A DNA stretch of 35,160 bases from contig CAJXGD010000022.1 in NCBI GenBank assembly GCA_913053845.1, positions 1-35,160 on the forward strand, in the 5' to 3' direction. The stretch's first letter is position 1. Each line of letters begins with the position of its first letter. This document shows positions 1 through 6,606 of the stretch, in pieces. Source of the DNA: an uncultured bacterium. GTDB lineage: Bacteria > Bipolaricaulota > Bipolaricaulia > RBG-16-55-9 > DRJF01. A program made the translations under genes and the position numbers. The notes under the pieces were generated by a model that saw only the letters and a list, made by a program, of their open reading frames with translations, had not been told where the DNA came from and did no database searches.

Positions 1-62
1 TGAGCTTGCAGCCGCTGCAGCTCCACCGTGAGCCTCTGGCAGTTGGGACATTCAATAGTCAT
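1..62 (-). CDS. Possible transposase N-terminus (IS66-like), partial at window edge
   Basis: An ATG on the minus strand at 62 opens a frame that runs off the window. The 20 visible residues begin M-T-I-E-C-P-N-C followed by a leucine-rich, coiled-coil-like stretch. A CxxC pair next to a short leucine-rich coil resembles the start of IS66-family (TnpC) transposases, but 20 residues cannot settle this. A weak purine-rich stretch (GAGAGA) precedes the ATG. The frame starts 36 bp beyond the abrupt stop of the ABC permease on the same strand, so an insertion-sequence end may lie between about 62 and 110. Sequence to the left is needed to confirm it. Confidence 0.35.
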   Translation of the reverse strand, partial: MTIECPNCQRLTVELQRLQA

Positions 63-97
63 AATCTCTCGTACCCATCATAGCCATCCTCGAAACG

Positions 98-439
98 CTA
101 AACAAGTACGATCGGTTGATAGCCCAAAATTGCGTAGTCCTCCGGGGAGAGCACCACGCTGTGGAACTCGGTCAAAATCGTCACGGCACTTAGAATCGCG
201 ATCGTGGTAAAAAAGATGATGCCGGTGGCGAATAGGTCATGGTTATTGAGGATCAACACCGCCAGCAAGATCCCAAAGATGGCAGAGGAAATCAGCAAAA
301 ACCAAAAGGCCCGCAAGCCGTTTTGGCGCTGCTGGATACCGATTCGGGCCTGGCGCAGGTCGAGCTTCAGCGAGGCGCGCAGCAGCGCTCGCCACTGCCG
401 CTCATCCACGCTCAGCAGTTTCAGTAGGTAGTGCAGCAT
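98..439 (-). pseudogene. ABC transporter permease, truncated after 113 residues
   Basis: This looks like the N-terminal part of a multi-spanning ABC exporter permease. Residues 1-40 are a basic cytosolic leader. Two hydrophobic segments follow, at about 44-66 and 70-90. A conserved-looking stretch S-P-E-D-Y-A-I-L-G-Y-Q-P-I comes just before the stop. Related permeases are several hundred residues long and carry on from this point with more membrane segments, so the protein is truncated. The ATG overlaps the stop of the upstream ATPase by one base (TGATG), the usual coupling in such operons. The break may come from an insertion sequence (see the frame at 1-62) or a nonsense mutation. The ATPase is probably left without a working partner here. 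Confidence 0.6.
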
Positions 440-1206
440 CAGACCCGCTCCAACGCAGCCAGGAATTCGGCGGTGGTCTCTCCGATGTCCTGCACGCCGG
501 TCAGTTGACCGAAGACTTCTTCTAACGTTTGCACGCCCGTCCGGGCAATGATGGATGAGGTCGTGCCCTCGATGACCTGCCGGCCCTGATGGATGATCAC
601 GATGCGCGTGCAGATGCGCTCGACCACTTCTAGAATATGGGAACAGAAAAAGATAGTCTTGCCTTGGTCGGCCAGTTTCCTAAGCAGTGCCTTGACCACG
701 CGGGCGGCGTTGGCGTCCAAGCCATTGAGCGGCTCGTCCAAAAACAGCACCTCAGGATTGGGCAAGAGCGCGGCGGTGAGCAGCACCTTCTGTTTCATCC
801 CCTTGGAATATCCGCTCATCCGTTGATCCCGAGCAGCGGCGATGCCGAAAAGCTGCAGCAGCTCATGGGCACGCCTCTCGGCTAGATCACGGGGCAGGTG
901 ATGCAAGGCGGCAATCAGTTCCAGATATTCGGCGCCGGAGAGACTGGTGTAGAGCGCGCCGGATTCGGGCACCACCCCAATGCGCTTTTTGACCTCCAGT
1001 GGCTGGTGAAGCACGTCAAAACCTGCCACGCGAGCCGCTCCGCCATCGGGCTGCAGCATGCCGGTGAGGATCTTGACCGTGGTGGTCTTGCCCGCGCCGT
1101 TGGGGCCGAGGAAACCCAGGATCTCTCCGCGGGTGACCTGCAGGGACAGATCATTCACCGCGACTTTACCATCGAACGATTTGGTTAGATGCTCGATCTG
1201 GATCAT
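439..1206 (-). CDS. ABC transporter ATP-binding protein
   Basis: This is a 255-residue ABC ATPase of the ABC-2/multidrug export type that powers a membrane permease. Walker A is GPNGAGKT at residues 34-41. The Q-loop position reads V-V-P-E-S (Glu81 instead of Gln), a known variant in CcmA-like subfamilies. The signature is Y-S-K-G-M-K-Q-K (133-140), Walker B is VLFLDEP (153-159), and the D-loop G-L-D and H-loop S-H are both present. The start ATG at 1206 follows GAGGG and a short palindrome (1207-1219) that could partly mask the ribosome site. It is translationally coupled to the permease fragment at 98-439. Substrate is unknown. Confidence 0.9.
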   Translation of the reverse strand: MIQIEHLTKSFDGKVAVNDLSLQVTRGEILGFLGPNGAGKTTTVKILTGMLQPDGGAARVAGFDVLHQPLEVKKRIGVVPESGALYTSLSGAEYLELIAALHHLPRDLAERRAHELLQLFGIAAARDQRMSGYSKGMKQKVLLTAALLPNPEVLFLDEPLNGLDANAARVVKALLRKLADQGKTIFFCSHILEVVERICTRIVIIHQGRQVIEGTTSSIIARTGVQTLEEVFGQLTGVQDIGETTAEFLAALERV

Positions 1207-1219
1207 AGGGTAAAACCCT
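1207..1219 (-). promoter_or_regulatory. Small palindrome abutting the ABC ATPase start codon
   Basis: AGGGT-AAA-ACCCT is a perfect 5-bp inverted repeat ending one base before the start codon at 1206. In RNA it would place the purine-rich ribosome site inside a small hairpin. The feature is real in sequence; a regulatory role is speculation. Confidence 0.35.
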
Positions 1220-1342
1220 CAAACTGAGGATCAAGACAAATCCCGCCCTTGAAATTGGGTGGAGCGTAGCTTGTGGAGCAGAGAGGGTCAAATAGGTGCT
1301 AGAAGGACCGGCATCATTCTTTAACCCACGCCTGGTCGGCTG

Positions 1343-1585
1343 CTAGAGCGGTTGCTGACTGGCGTTGAGCACGGTGATGCCGACGAGCTGATCATTTCTG
1401 TATCTAAGCAAAACCCCGTTATCCAAAGTTTCGCTGTCGGTGGAGTGCTGTGGCCTCTGGAGGCTGATATAGAGCACATCGGCCTCCTCATCATAGTCCA
1501 CCCAGAGCTCTTTGGCCTTAAGCTTCAGCAGTCCCGGCACCAGCCGGATTAGTTCTTCTACCTCTACGGTTGAGGCTTGCGCCAT
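1343..1585 (-). CDS. DUF2283 domain protein (putative antitoxin-like partner)
   Basis: This is an 80-residue protein matching DUF2283 by its core Y-D-E-E-A-D-V-L-Y-I-S-L (residues 31-42) and the later D-N-G-V-L-L-R-Y and L-V-G-I-T-V-L-N-A-S blocks. Family length is usually 60-80 residues, so it is complete. AAGGAGG lies 8-9 bases before the ATG at 1585, a strong ribosome site. Its start overlaps the end of the preceding gene (1564-1881) by 22 bases, implying coupled translation. DUF2283 proteins often sit next to small nuclease- or toxin-like genes. Their biochemical role is not established, so antitoxin function is an inference from context. Confidence 0.8.
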   Translation of the reverse strand: MAQASTVEVEELIRLVPGLLKLKAKELWVDYDEEADVLYISLQRPQHSTDSETLDNGVLLRYRNDQLVGITVLNASQQPL

Positions 1586-1881
1586 AGGATCTTCCTCCTT
1601 TGCAGTCGAGTGAGCCTGCTCGTCAAGTAGGCCGTAATCACAAACCCATCAGAGTGCGAAATCTCTTTGTACACCACAACCAAGTGCTTGCCTCCTTCCC
1701 ACCCGCGAATTGCCAGTAGCTCGTTGTGCCAGCCTTCCACAATGAAGTTAGGCCTCTCAATGGTTTCCAAGACCAAGTACGCCTGTCCCGCCAGGTCATC
1801 GTGATGCTCCACGATATGGTACCACCGTTCTGTGGTCAATCGGATGAGGGCACCATTCTGCGACTCTGCCATGCCTATCAT
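1564..1881 (-). CDS. PBECR/RelE-like small protein (putative toxin of a pair)
   Basis: The protein is about 105 residues, starting at the ATG at 1881. GGAGGAG lies about 13 bases upstream; a longer frame back to 1995 has no ribosome site and an unconvincing N-terminus. Visible blocks are L-T-T-E-R-W-Y-H-I-V-E-H-H near the start, G-W-H-N-E-L-L-A-I-R in the middle, and H-L-V-V-V-Y-K-E then D-G-F-V-I-T-A-Y near the end. This pattern (His-rich helix, then beta strands ending V-V-Y-K-E and V-I-T-A-Y) resembles PBECR/RelE-fold RNase-like families. It is coupled to the DUF2283 gene by a 22-base overlap, the usual shape of a toxin-antitoxin pair. Nuclease activity is not proven, and catalytic residues cannot be assigned with certainty. 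Confidence 0.6.
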   Translation of the reverse strand: MIGMAESQNGALIRLTTERWYHIVEHHDDLAGQAYLVLETIERPNFIVEGWHNELLAIRGWEGGKHLVVVYKEISHSDGFVITAYLTSRLTRLQRRKILWRKPQP

Positions 1882-2052
1882 ACTTGGATGATTGCTCCTC
1901 CATGCTTTTACCGATTGGCCTGCCTCTGCGGGCCAGCACCTGACAGAGCTCGATATCCTGTTTTGGAGTTTAGAGGTCTCAGAGTGAGATGTCAATGTGG
2001 GGGGATGATTTATTCCTCTTCATCCGTCCGCTGGTTATCTTCCTGAGACTGC

Positions 2053-2928
2053 TCATCCAGCATAGCTCTCAGTTTCAGGCTGTGCCCTGCGTTTCCAGGG
2101 CGGCCAGGGCGCGGGATGAATATAGCGGTCCCAAAGGGATTCCATTTGGGGATTGGGGCCCATTTTGACTACATAGAGCAGAACAACTAAAAGAATCAAG
2201 CTGACTGTAAAAGCGGGATTGCTAAGCTCCAGGCCAGAAGAGGGGTTGGCAATTAGGGTAGGAGACAAGGAAGCCGTGATATTCCAGCCATAATGGAACC
2301 CCACCGCCAACCACAAGCTTCTAGTCTGAAGAACAGTAAGGCCCAAAGCAGCTCCCAGTAGAGATGCATTCAAGATGGCCATTATACCACCTTCATAGCT
2401 ATGCCCTAGACCGAAGAGGATTGAGGTGAGCAACAAAGCCAGTATAGGACCAATTCCTACGACAAAACTCTGCAATAAGTAGCCACGAAAGAAGTATTCT
2501 TCGAACAGCACTCCCACAAGGGTAGTGAGAGGAAGTGTCCAAGGAATCGCTGCCAATTGGGACACGTTCAGTTGAAGGCTTGGATTGTCAAACTTCAGAC
2601 GGAAGATAGAAGTGGCCAATAACCAGGAGAGACCCAACAGCAAGCCCATCGTTCCTTCAGTAAACCACCGCGAATGGAACTTTAGCCCCAAACTGCCAAA
2701 CGGACGCCGATCAAGATAACGTGTTACAAGCCATGAGGAGAATAGGACAGCAGTGAATAGTCCATATTCTCCACTACCTAACGGTAGACGTAATTCATGC
2801 TGAAGTACTAGTTGCTTCAATGCAGCTAAGCCAATGACAAGAACGACGGATAGTAAGATGAATATTAGTGCTCGCCAGCCGGACCTCACTTGGTCATGGT
2901 AGAAGAATAGAGAATGCAGATTGCCCAT
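2053..2928 (-). CDS. CPBP family intramembrane metalloprotease (Abi/Rce1-like)
   Basis: This is an integral membrane protein of 291 residues with about eight hydrophobic segments. The CPBP hallmark E-E-Y-F-F-R-G-Y lies at residues 143-150 (Glu143/Glu144 and Arg148). A second motif, F-G-L-G-H-S-Y, and a third, F-H-Y-G-W-N, supply the expected histidines and asparagine. Family members are CAAX-protease/bacteriocin-processing-like endopeptidases acting within the membrane. The start is the ATG at 2928, preceded by GAGGTG with 6-base spacing; an in-frame GTG 9 bases upstream lies within that ribosome site. It has its own promoter at 2951-2978. The substrate is unknown; the secreted protein encoded immediately upstream (3078-3677) is one speculative candidate. 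Confidence 0.85.
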   Translation of the reverse strand: MGNLHSLFFYHDQVRSGWRALIFILLSVVLVIGLAALKQLVLQHELRLPLGSGEYGLFTAVLFSSWLVTRYLDRRPFGSLGLKFHSRWFTEGTMGLLLGLSWLLATSIFRLKFDNPSLQLNVSQLAAIPWTLPLTTLVGVLFEEYFFRGYLLQSFVVGIGPILALLLTSILFGLGHSYEGGIMAILNASLLGAALGLTVLQTRSLWLAVGFHYGWNITASLSPTLIANPSSGLELSNPAFTVSLILLVVLLYVVKMGPNPQMESLWDRYIHPAPWPPWKRRAQPETESYAG

Positions 2929-2950
2929 GGAGATCACCTCTCAACTGGTG

Positions 2951-2978
2951 AGTATAGACGGATTAGTGACGGTGTCAA
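2951..2978 (-). promoter_or_regulatory. Sigma-70-type promoter of the CPBP gene
   Basis: On the minus strand, TTGACA (2978-2973), a 16-base spacer and TATACT (2956-2951) form a near-consensus promoter. It lies about 22 bases before the ATG at 2928, leaving room for a short leader with the GAGGTG ribosome site. Confidence 0.65.
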
Positions 2979-3007
2979 GGCGGATGTTTGACTGATTATA
3001 CGGGGTA

Positions 3008-3060
3008 AGCAGGAGCATCTTCCTACTGCGAATAATCCGAAAGTGGGAGATGCTCCTGCT
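3008..3060 (-). terminator. Strong stem-loop after the small secreted-protein gene
   Basis: AGCAGGAGCATCT (3008-3020) pairs perfectly with 3048-3060, and the stem can extend by about three more pairs with one wobble. The enclosed loop is about 21-27 bases. It begins 18 bases past the stop of the gene at 3078-3677. No clear U-tract follows on either strand, so it may be a non-canonical terminator, an mRNA 3'-end stabiliser or a processing site. Confidence 0.5.
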
Positions 3061-3077
3061 ATTCAAGTATTTACCTC

Positions 3078-3677
3078 TTAGTCTACGCCAGGGTTACCGG
3101 GGCCGCCGGAGATCTGAGTACCAGCGCAACTATTGTATCCACCGTCGACTTCACCTCCCCAGAAGCCAAAGTTGAACCAAACTTTAGCATGGATATTCCA
3201 ACAGCCGAAAGGTTGGAAAGAGCGAATTGGGGCTGGTTGACGAGTCACGGTTATCTCAGTAGATCCGATCACAGCGTTACCAGATAAGACAGCGCCATCG
3301 TTTACCCGGATAGGATATAGGCCTGGCTTCACCGCTTTACTTGTCAGTTGAAGTGGCTCCCGCACGTAGAGCAAGCCGATAAACGCCGGCAGCTTCTCTA
3401 GGTTTGCCACTCTCACCGGCAAGAACAGCGCCTTGCCCTCTGGATCGGCCACTGCCTTCTCGAAGTTGAACTCTTGAGGATTATAGCCCGCCTTGGCGAT
3501 CAGCGGCAACGCCTCAGCGAGCAGCCCATCGCGAACCGCACTGCTCGTTGTCGTCTGTCCTGGATCGAGCGTCACCGGCTGCGGCACTTGGGCCGCCCAA
3601 GCGACCGTACTGCCCACCAGACCTACCAAGGCCAACACGGCCACCAGTCCGACCAGTCTAAGATGCTTCTGTAACAT
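3078..3677 (-). CDS. Secreted protein of unknown function with Cys-bracketed aromatic C-terminus
   Basis: The protein has 199 residues and I do not recognise its family. Residues 1-29 form a clear Sec signal peptide: a basic start, a leucine/valine-rich core and a likely cleavage after A-W-A-A. The middle, about residues 30-150, looks like a small folded domain. The last 45 residues are rich in Trp, Phe, Gly and Asn and contain two cysteines about 25 residues apart, which could form a disulfide in the exported protein. GGAGGAG lies about 8 bases before the ATG. The gene is flanked by a long hairpin upstream (3717-3800) and a strong stem-loop downstream (3008-3060). Function is unknown; a secreted peptide precursor is one possibility. 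Confidence 0.75.
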   Translation of the reverse strand: MLQKHLRLVGLVAVLALVGLVGSTVAWAAQVPQPVTLDPGQTTTSSAVRDGLLAEALPLIAKAGYNPQEFNFEKAVADPEGKALFLPVRVANLEKLPAFIGLLYVREPLQLTSKAVKPGLYPIRVNDGAVLSGNAVIGSTEITVTRQPAPIRSFQPFGCWNIHAKVWFNFGFWGGEVDGGYNSCAGTQISGGPGNPGVD

Positions 3678-3716
3678 GGTCTATCTCCTCCTTATGGAGA
3701 TTGAGTTAAGTTTGTG

Positions 3717-3800
3717 AGCAGAGCGCACTCTGGTGCCGGCCCCTTGTTGACTCCTGATCATCTCCTCTGGGGCCTTAGAGTGAGAGCGCTCGGCTCTGCT
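3717..3800. repeat. Nested imperfect inverted repeat (84 bp) in the intergenic region
   Basis: Three consecutive arm pairs nest: AGCAGAGC (3717-3724) with GCTCTGCT (3793-3800), CACTCT (3726-3731) with AGAGTG (3777-3782), and GGCCCC (3738-3743) with GGGGCC (3769-3774). The apical loop is 25 bases. The right side carries a 10-base bulge (3783-3792). It begins 40 bases upstream of the secreted-protein start at 3677, so it could be a leader RNA structure of that gene or a DNA-level element. No known riboswitch pattern was recognised. Confidence 0.5.
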
Positions 3801-3833
3801 GCCTCTACCCTAAGCCCAGAAACCCGCCGGCGT

Positions 3834-3897
3834 CCATCAAATATTTGATGGTTCTTCCATCGGATATCCGATGGTTCTTGCATCAAGTTTTTGATGG
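3834..3897. promoter_or_regulatory. Three phased palindromes (23-bp period), probable operator array
   Basis: Three 16-bp dyads start at 3835, 3858 and 3881, exactly 23 bp apart: CATCAAATATTTGATG, CATCGGATATCCGATG and CATCAAGTTTTTGATG. The first two are perfect and extend to 18 bp (CC...GG). The third has mismatches in its centre. Spacers are nearly identical (GTTCTTC and GTTCTTG). The shared arms are CATC and GATG, which suggests cooperative binding of a dimeric regulator. The array lies between the divergent secreted-protein gene (3677) and ribD (4036), about 36 bases upstream of a likely ribD promoter. Confidence 0.6.
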
Positions 3898-3932
3898 ACA
3901 GAGTTGAGCAGGTCGGTTTATACCAACCAGCG

Positions 3933-3962
3933 TTGTTGCTCTCGTTTCTAGTGAACTACAAT
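3933..3962 (+). promoter_or_regulatory. Candidate promoter of ribD-purB
   Basis: TTGTTG (3933-3938), an 18-base spacer and TACAAT (3957-3962) make a plausible sigma-70-type promoter. It lies about 73 bases before the ribD ATG and just downstream of the palindrome array at 3834-3897. Confidence 0.45.
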
Positions 3963-4035
3963 GAACTTAAGTGGTCCTTGAGGACTGAACGTTGCACCGG
4001 CCCACCTGCTGCCCTATCCTGCCCAGTGATGAACG

Positions 4036-5187
4036 ATGACTAACAGAGAAGAGGCAGAGCGCTTCATGCGCCGAGCGCTAGAGTTGGCCGAACTGGGCAG
4101 CGGCAGGGTCAATCCCAATCCGCTGGTTGGCGCGGTCGTGGTGCGCCAGGGCTCGATAGTCGCCGAGGCCTATCATCGGGCCTACGGCGGAGCCCACGCC
4201 GAAGCCTTGGCCCTCCGGCGGGTCGGCTCGGCAGCCCAAGGCGCCGAGCTCTACGTCAATCTGGAGCCCTGCGTCGCCTTCCCCGGCAAGCAGACCCCCC
4301 CCTGCACAGAGCAGATCATCGCCAGCGGCATCGCCCGGGTGATCATCGCCACCCGCGACCCCACCCCGCAGGTCTCCGGTCGGGGCGTGGAGCGGCTGCG
4401 GGCCGCCGGCATCGAGGTCCATGAGGGAATTTTGCAACAGGAGGCCGAGCGGCTCAACGAGATCCACCGAAAATACGCCACGACCGGCCACCCTTTCGTG
4501 CTGCTCAAGCTGGCCCTGAGCGCCGATGGCAAGATCGCCACGTCCAAGGGCGACTCCCGCTGGATATCTTCAGAGCTCTCCCGCCAAGAGGTTCATCGGC
4601 TGCGCAACCGCTATGCGGCCGTGCTGGTGGGCCTGGGAACGGTGCTGCAAGACGATCCCCGCTTGACCGTACGCCTGAGCCAGGGGCGCGATCCCTTGAG
4701 AATCGTGCTCGACTCGCAGGGGCGCATTCCCTTGGATGCAAAGATCTTGCACCTGAATAGCTCGGCCAAAACGATCATCGCCACCACCGACGCGCTGCCG
4801 ACGGGAAAAGCTGCGCGCTTGAGCTCGTTAGCTGCCGAAGTTTGGCGCTTGCCTGCCGCTGAGCCAGGCCGGGTCAATTTGCGCTCATTGCTTCAGAAAC
4901 TGGCAGAGCAGCGAATAGACAGTCTGCTCGTCGAAGGTGGCTCTACCGTAGCTGGGAGTTTTTTTGCGGCAGAGCTGGTTGACAAGGTGCTCTTCTTCAT
5001 CGCGCCCCTGATCGTGGGCGGTCGCCAGGCGCCCGGAGCCGTCGGCGGAGCCGGATTGCCCCAGATAGCTGCAGCCGTTCGGCTAAAGGGGTTCTCGGTC
5101 GGTCCCTCTGGCCCGGACTTCGCCTTGCAGGGCTATCCGGAGTATGATCAAGAGAAGGGCGAGAAAGAGGAGGTCAAGCGAAAATGA
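4036..5187 (+). CDS. ribD: Bifunctional riboflavin biosynthesis deaminase/reductase RibD
   Basis: This 383-residue enzyme catalyses two riboflavin steps: deamination of the diaminopyrimidine from GTP and NADPH reduction of its ribosyl side chain. The N-terminal zinc deaminase domain (about 1-145) shows H-A-E at 54-56 and cysteines 79 and 90. The C-terminal reductase domain (about 150-370) shows L-S-A-D-G-K-I-A, G-L-G-T-V-L-x-D-D-P and L-V-E-G-G-S. The usual zinc motif has eight residues between the two cysteines; here there are ten (P-C-V-A-F-P-G-K-Q-T-P-P-C), a small insertion. The last ~13 residues are a highly charged tail overlapping purB. No other riboflavin gene and no FMN riboswitch is visible nearby. 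The ribosome site is weak. Confidence 0.92.
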   Translation: MTNREEAERFMRRALELAELGSGRVNPNPLVGAVVVRQGSIVAEAYHRAYGGAHAEALALRRVGSAAQGAELYVNLEPCVAFPGKQTPPCTEQIIASGIARVIIATRDPTPQVSGRGVERLRAAGIEVHEGILQQEAERLNEIHRKYATTGHPFVLLKLALSADGKIATSKGDSRWISSELSRQEVHRLRNRYAAVLVGLGTVLQDDPRLTVRLSQGRDPLRIVLDSQGRIPLDAKILHLNSSAKTIIATTDALPTGKAARLSSLAAEVWRLPAAEPGRVNLRSLLQKLAEQRIDSLLVEGGSTVAGSFFAAELVDKVLFFIAPLIVGGRQAPGAVGGAGLPQIAAAVRLKGFSVGPSGPDFALQGYPEYDQEKGEKEEVKRK

Positions 5188-6473
5188 TCGCTCGTTATGC
5201 GCTGGCACCGATGAAGGAGCTCTGGAGCGAGAGCGCTAAATATCAACGCTGGCTGGAGGTCGAGCTGGCGGTGGTCCAGGCTCAGGCCGAGCTGGGGCAG
5301 ATACCAGGGGCGGCCGCCGAGGTCATTGGGCAAAAAGCCCGGCTGAACACGGCGCGGGCCAAGGAGATCGAGTCCGAGATCGGCCATGACCTGTTGGCCT
5401 TCTTGCGCTCGCTGGAGGAAGAGATCGGGCCGGAGGGCCGCTTCTTGCACCAGGGGCTGACCTCCTATGACGTGGTGGACACCGCTCGCTCCTGGGCCAT
5501 GCGCCAAGCGTTCGAGCTGCTGATCCCTAAGCTGAAAAAGCTGTTGGAGATTCTCAAGAGGCGGGCTCTGGAGCAGAAAGAAACCCTGATGGTCGGGCGC
5601 ACGCACGGGATGCACGCCGAGCCGATCACTTTTGGGCTGAAGCTGCTCCTCTGGTATGATGAGCTATCGCGCCATTTGCAGCGCTTGCAGGCGGCCCAAG
5701 CGATCGTGTCCGTCGGTAAAATCTCCGGCTCGGTGGGCACCTATGCCCATGTTGACCCGCGCGTCGAGCGGCGGGTCTGCGCCCGGCTGGGCCTGCGCCC
5801 GGCGCGGATCACCAATCAGAGCCTGCAACGCGACCGCCACGCTCAAGCCCTGGCCGCCTTGGCCCTCTTGGGTGCCACGCTGGAAAAGATGGCCACCGAG
5901 GTGCGCAATCTCCATCGCAGCGAGATTGCCGAGCTCCGCGAGGGCTCGCCGCATCCTTCCTCCTCGATGCCGCAAAAGCAGAATCCCAGCTCCAGTGAGA
6001 CGATCTGCGGCCTGGCGCGGCTGCTGCGGGCCAATCTTCAGGCGGCCATCGAGAACATGGTCGTCTGGCACGAGCAGGACCTGACCCGCTCCTCGGTCGA
6101 GCGGGTGATTATCCCTGATGGCTTTATCCTAGCCGACTATTTACTGACCAGGACGACGGCGCTGATAGAGCATCTCCAGCCCGACCCGGAGCGGATGCGC
6201 AGCAATCTCGCGCTCAGCAAGGGGCTGATATTCTCTCAGACGGTGCTCTTAAAACTGATCGAACGGGGGATGTCCCGCACCCAAGCGCATGAGCTACTGC
6301 GGGCCAAGGCGCTGGCCGTGCAAAGGGGAGAAGGGGAGCTCCAAGAGCTGCTGGCCGGCGACGCGGAGGTCCGGCGCTATCTCAGCCCACCGGAACTGGC
6401 GACGCTCTTCGATTATAACTACCACTTGCGGCGGGTGGGGGAGATCTTCGCCCGCTTCTTCGGCGCAGAGTAG
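5184..6473 (+). CDS. purB: Adenylosuccinate lyase
   Basis: This 429-residue member of the fumarase/aspartase superfamily most resembles adenylosuccinate lyase, which acts twice in purine synthesis (SAICAR and adenylosuccinate cleavage). Visible landmarks are T-S-Y-D-V-V-D-T (about 93-100), G-R-T-H-G-M-H-A-E-P (about 138-147) and the mobile-loop signature near 258-270. That signature reads S-S-S-M-P-Q-K-Q-N-P, whereas family members usually have M-P-H/Y-K-R-N-P. The catalytic serines and the Lys/Asn are kept, but two normally conserved positions are Gln. The start ATG overlaps the ribD stop by four bases (ATGA), so the two genes are one operon. A related lyase such as carboxymuconate cycloisomerase is possible but less likely. 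Confidence 0.85.
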   Translation: MIARYALAPMKELWSESAKYQRWLEVELAVVQAQAELGQIPGAAAEVIGQKARLNTARAKEIESEIGHDLLAFLRSLEEEIGPEGRFLHQGLTSYDVVDTARSWAMRQAFELLIPKLKKLLEILKRRALEQKETLMVGRTHGMHAEPITFGLKLLLWYDELSRHLQRLQAAQAIVSVGKISGSVGTYAHVDPRVERRVCARLGLRPARITNQSLQRDRHAQALAALALLGATLEKMATEVRNLHRSEIAELREGSPHPSSSMPQKQNPSSSETICGLARLLRANLQAAIENMVVWHEQDLTRSSVERVIIPDGFILADYLLTRTTALIEHLQPDPERMRSNLALSKGLIFSQTVLLKLIERGMSRTQAHELLRAKALAVQRGEGELQELLAGDAEVRRYLSPPELATLFDYNYHLRRVGEIFARFFGAE

Positions 6474-6606
6474 CACAGATACAACGCGGCGCAGGCTCTG
6501 GAGGCTCAGCGGTCGGTTCGCCCTTTCTCCGGCTATGGAGTACAATCTAACCGGTCGACGAGTGCCAAGCCGGCGAATAAGATCGGTCGGAAAGCGAGAT
6601 AATGAC

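Noticed and set aside
3834-3897. CRISPR-like array (three repeats with spacers)
   Set aside because: The repeated units are palindromic 16-mers with nearly identical 7-base spacers, only three copies, and no cas genes; it fits an operator array, not CRISPR.
3898-4035. FMN riboswitch upstream of ribD
   Set aside because: The conserved FMN-aptamer blocks are not seen in the 140 bases before ribD.
6289-6606. N-terminal extension of the CoA ligase into purB
   Set aside because: The extension is arginine-rich shadow sequence of purB; family similarity begins after the ATG at 6607.
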